64,000 nt of DNA from Anas platyrhynchos. Taxonomy: Eukaryota; Chordata; Aves; Anseriformes; Anatidae. Made by a program: the position numbers and the translations under genes. The first letter of the stretch is position 1. Each line of letters opens with the position of its first letter. A model generated the notes under the pieces. That model saw only the letters and a program-made list of their open reading frames with translations. It ran no database searches and was not told where the DNA came from. The stretch lies in the NCBI RefSeq assembly GCF_047663525.1, contig NC_092612.1, forward strand, positions 901,501 to 965,500, read 5' to 3'. Positions 57,553 to 64,000 of the stretch are shown here, one piece after another.

Positions 57553-60039
57553 CTACGTGCTGGTGGTGGCGGTGACAACGGTGCCGGTGCTGGTGGCGGT
57601 GCTGGTGGCATCCACGTCCGTCTCCTCCTCGCCACCTCCGAGCCCCCCGGGGGTCCCCAGGAGGCTGCGGAGCTGCATCCAGAAGAAGGGCTGGCGGCCG
57701 GGCTCGCGGGGCCACTCCAGGTAGGTCCTGGAGCCCAACATCTTCCGCAGGCGTGCGAATCTCCGCGGCAAGCCCCGCACGTCGATGGGCTCCTTGACCA
57801 CCAGGATGACGTCCTGGTAGCCCAAGCCCACCGCCCGCTGGTGGGCGAAGTAAAGCTCGTAATTGCACCACTCGCTGTCCACGAAGCTGCGGGAGAGGAC
57901 GAAGATGACCTTGGCGCTGTTCTCGATGTTCTCCACGATGTTGTCGATGATCCAACGGCCCGGCACGAAGTCCCTCTCGTGGATGCAGAGCCGGTAGGGG
58001 GGCTCGGCGCTCTCCAGCCGCCGCAGCAGCTCCCGGCGCACCCACTCGGCGTCGGCGCGGCTGTAGGAGATGAAGGCATGGTAGAGGCAACGCCGCTCGG
58101 TGCCGGCATGGCCGGAGCGATATTTGGAGCGCAGCAACCGGTACGTGGCCCGCACGTACCAGCACGCCTCCAGCTTCCAGCACAACGCCGCCAACGCCGC
58201 CACCGCCACCGCCGTGCTGGCCACCGCCACGGCCACCAGCGCCGGCACGTCGCACTCCAGCGGCCATGGGGAGTAGGAGGCCACCGGGGTGTCCAGCAGC
58301 GCCTCGGGGTGGTAGCAGGTCCAGTTTTGGGGCCAGTCGCCCAAACGGGGCCGGCCCCGCCGCTGAGTGTCCCGCAAGAAGCCGTAGAGGTCGCAGGTGC
58401 AGTGGTAGGGGTTGTTGCCGGCCGTCAGGTTGGCGAGGCGCGGCATGTTGAGGAAGGAGCCGCGGGTGATGACGCCGAAGGAGTTGCCGTCGATGGCCAA
58501 CGCCTCCAGGCTGGAGCAGCTCCACTCCGAGGGGATGAATTTGATCTTGTTGCCGCTCAGCAGCAGCTCCCGCAGCCGGGGGCTCCGGGCGAAGTAAGCC
58601 ATGTCCAAGCGGTCGAGCTGCGAGTGCGAGAGGTCCAAATACTCCAGGGTGGTGGGCAGGCACCCGAAAGTGGCCGCCGTCACCCTGTTGTGGTGCAGGG
58701 CCAGCCAGCGCAAGGTGGGCCCCCACTGGCACGTCTCCTGCAGACCACCCAAAGCGTTGTGGCTGAGGTCCAGGCGGGCGAGCCGGGGCCACGTGCGGGT
58801 GAGCGAGGCCACCCCGGCCAGGCTCTGGAGCCGGTTGTTGGCCAGCACCAAGTCCCGCAGCTTGGGCATGACGCCGCCGTAGTGGCAGCGCTGGTTGTAG
58901 ATGTAGGCGTCCTCCAGGCGGTTGCGGGAGATGTCGAGGAGCTCCACGCTGCGCATCTCGCCCCAGGCGTCGCAGGGCACGTAGTTGAAGTTGACGTTGA
59001 GGATGAGGAGGGCGGCCACGCCGCGCAGCCAGGTGAAGGTCCAGTCGTAGCGCAGCACGTCGGGGTTGCTGATGTCCTGCAGCAGCAGGCGGTCGAGCTG
59101 GGGGGCGACGGAGCCCACCCCGGAGCTGTTCCACTGGGGCGAGCGGGCGAAGTCGATGGCCACCAGCTCCAGCTGGCGGACGCGGGACCGCTGCACGTTG
59201 AGCAGGGCCAGGCGCAGCAGGTTCTCGTTGAATTTGCCCCGGTAGAAGACCAGTGTGGTGGCCTCCAGCTCGGCCAAGCCGGAGAAGGGATCCTGGGCGC
59301 CCTGGTAGTAGGTGAACTCGAAGAGGTTGCGGAAGCGCAGGTACTCCAAGGGTTTGCCCCGCAGGTCCCGCAGCAGCACGGGCAGGGCGGCCGCGCTCCC
59401 GTCCAGGGCCATGTCGCACCACAGCTCGGTGGTGTTGAGCCAGGAGAAAGCCCCGGCCTCGTAGCTCCGTAAGCTGGAGGCCGACTTGAAGGCGAATTTC
59501 TGCAGGGCCGTGTCCTTCAGGGCGGCCAAATCCCCCCGGGCCACGTCGCGCAGCAGCGGGCCCCCCATGGAGAGCACCCGCAGGTGCCGCAGCTCCCCGA
59601 AAACGCCGTCCAGCGCCGCGCTGCCGTAGGGGTTGTTGGACATGTCCAACCAACGCAGGTTGGCCAAGGGGCGCAGCGCCGGGGCCGGGATGAAGGCCAA
59701 GGAGTTGTTGAAGAGCCGCAGCCGCTCCAGGAGCACGTTGGAGAGGAAAGCGTCGGGGGCGATGCGCGAGATGTTGTTGTAGCCCAGGTCCAGGCTGCGC
59801 AGCTGCGGCAAGCCGGCCAAATCGGCCGCCGTGATCTCCCGCAGCTTGTTGTAGGATAAATCCAAGCTCTGGAGGCCGTCGGGGAGCCCCCGGGGAACCC
59901 GGACCAGGCTCAAGCCCTTGCACAGCCCGGTCTGGTTGCGGTCGGCCAAGCGGCAGGGCAGCAGCACCGCCGTGCCCGCCAGCGCCAGCAGCACGGCGCA
60001 GCGCAGCCCGCCGGTGCCGGAGGCCGGCCACGGCCTCAT
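57553..60039 (-). CDS. Toll-like receptor, TLR1/TLR2 superfamily, single coding exon
   Basis: An 828-aa type I membrane receptor expected to sense microbial ligands and signal through a TIR domain. Parts: signal peptide about 1-33 (LRCAVLLALAGTAVLLPC); leucine-rich repeats about 45-540 (SLDLSYNKLREI, SLDLGYNNISRI, YLDLSHSQLDRLDM); cysteine-capped end about 543-597 (NPYHCTCDLYGFLRD then WTCYHPE); membrane segment about 598-620; TIR about 650-797 with box 1 YHAFISYS, BB loop RDFVPGRW with the key Pro, SEWCNYELYFAHQRA, TYLEWP and box 3 FFW. The frame is unbroken. A minus-strand acceptor (CCCCCACAG, exon from 60153) suggests a 5' UTR intron, typical of TLRs. The start at 60039 puts the signal peptide first; an in-frame ATG at 60129 would add 30 residues. 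The TIR seems nearer to TLR14/18-type receptors than to avian TLR1 or TLR2, but that is from memory only. Confidence 0.88.
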   Translation of the reverse strand: MRPWPASGTGGLRCAVLLALAGTAVLLPCRLADRNQTGLCKGLSLVRVPRGLPDGLQSLDLSYNKLREITAADLAGLPQLRSLDLGYNNISRIAPDAFLSNVLLERLRLFNNSLAFIPAPALRPLANLRWLDMSNNPYGSAALDGVFGELRHLRVLSMGGPLLRDVARGDLAALKDTALQKFAFKSASSLRSYEAGAFSWLNTTELWCDMALDGSAAALPVLLRDLRGKPLEYLRFRNLFEFTYYQGAQDPFSGLAELEATTLVFYRGKFNENLLRLALLNVQRSRVRQLELVAIDFARSPQWNSSGVGSVAPQLDRLLLQDISNPDVLRYDWTFTWLRGVAALLILNVNFNYVPCDAWGEMRSVELLDISRNRLEDAYIYNQRCHYGGVMPKLRDLVLANNRLQSLAGVASLTRTWPRLARLDLSHNALGGLQETCQWGPTLRWLALHHNRVTAATFGCLPTTLEYLDLSHSQLDRLDMAYFARSPRLRELLLSGNKIKFIPSEWSCSSLEALAIDGNSFGVITRGSFLNMPRLANLTAGNNPYHCTCDLYGFLRDTQRRGRPRLGDWPQNWTCYHPEALLDTPVASYSPWPLECDVPALVAVAVASTAVAVAALAALCWKLEACWYVRATYRLLRSKYRSGHAGTERRCLYHAFISYSRADAEWVRRELLRRLESAEPPYRLCIHERDFVPGRWIIDNIVENIENSAKVIFVLSRSFVDSEWCNYELYFAHQRAVGLGYQDVILVVKEPIDVRGLPRRFARLRKMLGSRTYLEWPREPGRQPFFWMQLRSLLGTPGGLGGGEEETDVDATSTATSTGTVVTATTST

Positions 60040-60730
60040 CGCCTCCCCAGGGACCCCTCGGCATCGTGGGGGGGACGGGGGGGCCGCAGCCGGCCCACAG
60101 GGAGCCGGGGATGGGGCTGGATGGGGCATCCGGGGCGGCCCCGTGGGGCTGAGCTGTGGGGGAGAGAGGAGAAAGGGGTCAGCGGTGGGGGGCCGGGGGG
60201 CACCCCCCGTGGGTGCCGGCACCGCTGGCGGTGTCCCTGTGGGGTGGGGAAGGGCAGAGGTGAGGGGGGGTGAAGGCTGGGGGCCGGTGATCCCAATGGG
60301 GTCAGGGAGTTGATGGGGGGGGGGGGGCAGCGGTGGGGTCCCAAGGGTCCGAGGGGATCCGGGACTGGATCCCGGGGGCAAACTGGGGGCAGGGACTGGA
60401 TCCTGGGGGGCATTTGGGACTGGATCAGGGGTGAGGGGGGGGGCAGCGCACCTGATCCCAGTGAGGGCTGGGCGATCTGACCCCATGGGACCAAGGACTG
60501 GATCCCAAGGGACTTGGGGACCCCCCCTTGGCTGGGGGGGGCCACTTCCAGGTGCATGGGGGGGCCCCGCTGAGCCCTGCCCCCCGGCAGACCCCCGGGG
60601 CGCAGCTTTCAGCCCCCCGCTCTGCTTTGGGGACTTTTTTTTTTTTTTAATAAAACCCCAAATAATATGAGTTTTCGCACAGACCAAAACTCGTGCTCCC
60701 TGGCAGCGCTTCCAGCCAGAGTTCTGGCAT

Positions 60731-60736
60731 TTTATT
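60731..60736 (-). terminator. Possible distal poly(A) signal for a minus-strand transcript
   Basis: TTTATT on plus (AATAAA on minus) followed on the minus strand by a GT-rich stretch (TTTTGGTCTGTGCG). It could be a distal PEX11B site 2.5 kb after the stop, but nothing ties it to that gene. Confidence 0.3.
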
Positions 60737-62058
60737 ACCGGGGGGGGGGGGTGAAAAAAAAATAAAAAAAAAAACAACAGGAAACTGGAGGAGAAAACCA
60801 GATGGGAAATCGTCCCGTCCCTGCCCCGAGCGGAACAACCTCAACGAGGGCAGCGAAAACACCGGGACGCTGCCAGGTACGTCCCCCCCCGGGGGGGGGC
60901 AGGATCCTGGGGGGGATTTTTTGGGGCTAAATCCCCCAAAAACCCAACTCGCCCCCTGCCCACGTGCGGGATTCCGGCCTTTTCCTACCTGCTCCGGCAG
61001 CCTCCGGGGTTGGCAGCGCTCGGTGGGGAGCTGGGGGGGGCCGAGGGGGGGCACGGCCCCATGGTTAAAGGTGGACAAGGAGCTGGGGGTGGGGGGGGGG
61101 GCCAGCACCCAACACCCAGCACCCTCCCCTTCCGAGTTCCCGAAGCCAAGCCCAGCGCCGCTTCCCCGCCCTCGGGAGGCCGGGAGAACCGATCAACCCC
61201 CCCCCCCCCAAAAAAAATAATAAAATAAATAAAATAAAATAAAAAAAAAACCATACACGGCCCTCCCCCCAGTCCAGGTTGTATGGGGCTGACACCCCCA
61301 GTTCAGCCCAGTATTCCCAGTCCAGCCCCGCCACCTGCTCCGTCCCTCCCCCAGCCCCCCCCCCGGGAGCGCAACCCCTCCTGTTGGCTGGTTTTTGTGG
61401 TTTTTAACCAAAACCACGACTTTTTCTCCCCACCGCCACCGCCGTTAACCCCGGCCCCGCTCACACGAGCTGTTTTCTCCCCCCCCCAACCCTTTTCACC
61501 CCCCCCCCTCCCGTTGCACAATCGGGATTTTCTTCCGCTTTCCCCCCCCCCGTGACCCCTCCTGGGGACGTTCACCCTTTACCCAAGCCCCAAATCTGGG
61601 AAAATTTCCCAAAAACAGCCCCGGGGGGGGGTGTGACAGCACCACAGTGCCCCCCCCCAGCAGCCACCTGCACCCCCTGCACACCCCCACTCCCCCCAGT
61701 GCCCCCCCAGCCCGCACCTTGCTGGGGGGGGGCAGAGGTGACCCCAATCCTCTCCACCTTGGGACCCCCCCCCCCAGGGGTTGAGGACCCCCCCGTGCCC
61801 CCCAGCACCCCAATTTGAGGCACCAGGCGAGACCCTGGAGCTGCTGCCCCCCCCCCCCGAGCTCTGCAGCCCCCCAAAACCCACGGGGCTCCCCCAAACC
61901 TTTCTGTGAGGCTGGGGGCACGGCCAGGACCCCCCCCCCACGCCGAGCTGAGCGCTGACAAAACTCATCCAAAAGCAGAACGGAGCCAAAAAGCAGCCAA
62001 AAAAATAAAAAAAAAGATTAAAAAAAATCCCAGAACCCGACGGGGCTCGGCAGCTGGG

Positions 62059-62064
62059 TTTAAT
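62059..62064 (-). terminator. Possible PEX11B poly(A) signal (ATTAAA)
   Basis: TTTAAT on plus, ATTAAA on minus, about 1.2 kb beyond the PEX11B stop. Confidence 0.35.
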
Positions 62065-63270
62065 GAGCAGCTCCACAAAGGGACCTGGGGGGGGCACGGG
62101 GGGGCTGCTTCCAGGGCAGGATGCACGCAGCGGGGAGGGGGGGGTCCTGCACGGCCCCCCCCTGCTTCATCCAAACCTCTGCAGGTGGAAACGTCGCTCC
62201 CGGGGGGGGGCAGGAGGGTGCTGGGCCCCTTCCACCCCCACGATTGTTTCGCTCTCTTCCTCCGAGCCGGACCCAAAATCTCAGCCAGGAGCCCCAAGGA
62301 TCCGAGGGGGGGGGCGTGCTTGGTTTGCAGCCCCCCCAGCTGTGAGCTTGGTGCCCCCACCCTCAGAAATCGCCCCCCCAGCTTCTCGCAGGATTTGTGG
62401 GGTCAGACTGCGTTTTTCTTCCCTCCCCACAAAGCACCCGCAGAGAAGCCGGGCTGGGGGGGCTGGGGGGGACTCCCCTGACACAGCCGCAGCCCCCCCG
62501 GCTCTGCCCCAAGCTCCTGAAGCCCCCCCAGGAAAAGCAAAGTGTGTGCCAGGTGCATTTCAATCAAATAAAAGTGTTCCTAAAAGCCAGGAGGAACCCA
62601 GGGACCCCCCCGGGGCAGAGATCTCCTCGCTGCAGCCGCTTCTTCCCCCGCTGGGGCTGCAGGAAAGGAGCAGGAGAGGAAATCTCCTTTTTTTTTTTTG
62701 GGGGGGGGGGTCCCGCCGTGGGCTCACCTCAGATCCGCCGCCAGCACCCTGCACTCACCCCGGCTCCGCAGCCCGAGTCCTTCCGACTCCCCCCCGTGCA
62801 ACCCTTTAGGGCCGAGGCTGCTTAAAAGGAAAATCCGATGTCAAAACGGGCCCCGGGGGGGCACCGGGGACACCCCACCCTCAGGTTTAACCCCCCCAAA
62901 GTCTGGAGAAACCCCCCCCGAGTGGCTGCAGGGCAGCAGCAAACAGTTTCCCAGCTAAAGAGACCCCGGGGAGCCCCCTGAAGAGGGGAGGGGAGGTGTT
63001 GAACCCCCCCCAGAGCAGCCTGGTGAGCTCTGCTGTGGACGGGGAGGAGCCGAAATCCTTTGGGGGAGCAGAGGGGGGGGGCAGCAGCAGCAGCTCCCCG
63101 GGGATTTGGGCACCGCGTGAGCTCCTTCAGCCTGCCCCGAGCCGCTCTGCCCCTCGGTGAATGCACACCCAGGCCCCACAGCAGCTTTGTGGCGTGCCCC
63201 AGCGCCCCCCCAAAACGTCCCCAGGCTGGTTTCGAGCCGGGGAGCCCAACAACAAGACCCCCAAAATCGG

Positions 63271-63646
63271 CTACGGCTTCAGCTTGAGCCAGGGGTGCAG
63301 GATGGTGAGGATGGAGAGGACGGAGGAGGCGAGGCCGCACAGCCCCACGAAAGCCGGGCTGCTCCGGTACAGCCCCAGCTTGTCCAGGGGGATGAAGAGG
63401 TCGCAGGCGTTTTTCAGCAAATCCAGCAGCAGGGGGGGGTTGCTGCGCAGGACGCGGAGCAGCAGCCGCAGCTCCAGCTGCAGCCTCAGCCCCAGCTGCT
63501 GGAGCCCGGCCTCGGGGCGGTGCTGCCGCTGCTGCTGCCTCCCCTCGGAGCCTTTCAGCCTCTTCCCGTTGGCCTCGCGATCCATCAGCACCCGCAGCTC
63601 GTAGGCGTCCCGGCTCAGGTTGACGATCAGGGCGAAGAGATAGTAC
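63271..63646 (-). CDS. PEX11B: PEX11B, last exon (gene continues beyond the right edge)
   Basis: Peroxisomal membrane protein that drives peroxisome elongation and division. Only the last exon is in the window: acceptor at 63647 on the minus strand, first base completing a codon, then 125 codons ending LKP-stop at 63271. It reads [20 protein letters not shown] at its start and [27 protein letters not shown]-type and [18 protein letters not shown] at its end, all close to human PEX11B. A Gln/Arg/Leu-rich linker replaces the Gly-rich human one. The two C-terminal hydrophobic segments that anchor the protein are present. The N-terminal half, with the membrane-shaping amphipathic helices, is outside. 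Confidence 0.94.
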
Positions 63647-63764
63647 CTGCGGGGTGAGGGGGGGCAGAGAGAGAGGAGTTCTCGGCCGTGGGTTCGTGGA
63701 GAGGGGGAGGAGGTTGTTAAAATGCCCACCAGGAGGGTGGGAGGGGGGTGGTGTCGCCCACGTT

Positions 63765-64000
63765 CTGGTCCCGGCTGTTAGTGAGGGGCAGGGAGGGGAG
63801 GAAGCCTCGCAGGGAGGGGTGAAATGGGGAGGAATCCTTGTGGGAAAGGGCAAAATGGGGAGAAATCCCTGTGGGGAGAGATTGAATTGGGAGAAATCCT
63901 CGTAGGGAGGGATGAAATGGGGAGAAATCCTTGCGGGGAGGGATGAAATAGGGAGGAATCCCCACAGGGAGGGGTGAAACGGGGAGAAACCCTTGTGGGG
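63765..64000. repeat. About 30-base GGGAGGGATGAAATGGGGAG array in PEX11B intron
   Basis: Eight or so units of roughly 30 bases (ATGAAATGGGGAGAAATCCT and variants with CTTGTGGGG or CTCGTAGGG ends) run off the right edge of the window. Confidence 0.85.

Larger units (their letters stand above)
60040..63270. other. Region between the Toll-like receptor and the PEX11B stop
   Basis: Expected to hold the receptor 5' UTR exon and promoter and the PEX11B 3' UTR (both minus strand). The receptor coding exon probably begins at 60153. A-rich patches lie at 60755-60775, 61208-61252 and 61998-62028. No other coding exon is recognised. Confidence 0.55.

Noticed and set aside
57145-59472. A 775-codon plus-strand open frame opposite the Toll-like receptor
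   Set aside because: It is the antisense shadow of a very GC-rich coding exon, where stops are rare in all frames. It shows no recognisable domain, while the minus strand encodes a full TLR.
57553-60039. Assignment of the receptor to TLR2 or TLR1
   Set aside because: The TIR segments around SEWCNYELYFAHQ and VVKEPID and the ectodomain cap differ from what I recall of both avian genes, and the locus is different. A tree is needed, so no symbol is given.
1-64000. tRNA, rRNA, CRISPR arrays and virus-derived elements
   Set aside because: None was recognised on either strand by reading. A covariance-model or library search was not possible.

Overview
The window looks like a piece of a bird genome, most likely a small, very GC-rich microchromosome of the kind represented by chicken chromosome 25. 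The reasons are: a CR1-type LINE with the avian-style 3' end (42987-44730), very short introns, G/C-rich minisatellites in most introns, and a gene set that in mammals lies together at human 1q21.1 plus ARHGEF2 from 1q22. The species cannot be named from the sequence. No retroviral, LTR or other capsid- or envelope-bearing element was seen.

Layout, left to right: ARHGEF2 (+, coding exons 2954-11284, first exon uncertain); ANKRD35 (+, 12269-17166); PIAS3 (+, 18228-26781); NUDT17 (-, 28561-30608); POLR3C (-, 30923-34998); RNF115 (+, 35796-41875, 3' UTR carrying the CR1 insertion, poly(A) signal about 44739); ITGA10 (-, 45841-56877); a single-coding-exon Toll-like receptor (-, 57553-60039); and the last exon of PEX11B (-, 63271-63646, rest beyond the right edge). 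For every multi-exon gene I joined exons by GT..AG boundaries and checked that the codon phase carries through. The joined proteins are 652 aa (PIAS3), 307 aa (NUDT17), 532 aa (POLR3C), 298 aa (RNF115), 1170 aa (ITGA10), 655 aa (ANKRD35) and at least 965 aa (ARHGEF2).

The genes are a mixed housekeeping and signalling set, not a pathway. POLR3C and RNF115 are head to head over an ETS-rich promoter. PIAS3 and NUDT17, and RNF115 and ITGA10, are tail to tail with close poly(A) signals. Compared with the human order as I recall it (PEX11B, ITGA10, ANKRD35, PIAS3, NUDT17, POLR3C, RNF115), the ANKRD35-RNF115 block is inverted relative to ITGA10-PEX11B.

The most interesting items are: the Toll-like receptor of the TLR1/2 superfamily between ITGA10 and PEX11B, where I know of no mammalian gene; a minisatellite in ARHGEF2 that has amplified the end of a coding exon together with its splice donor; and a CR1 copy inserted immediately in front of the RNF115 poly(A) signal while still carrying an uninterrupted reverse-transcriptase frame.
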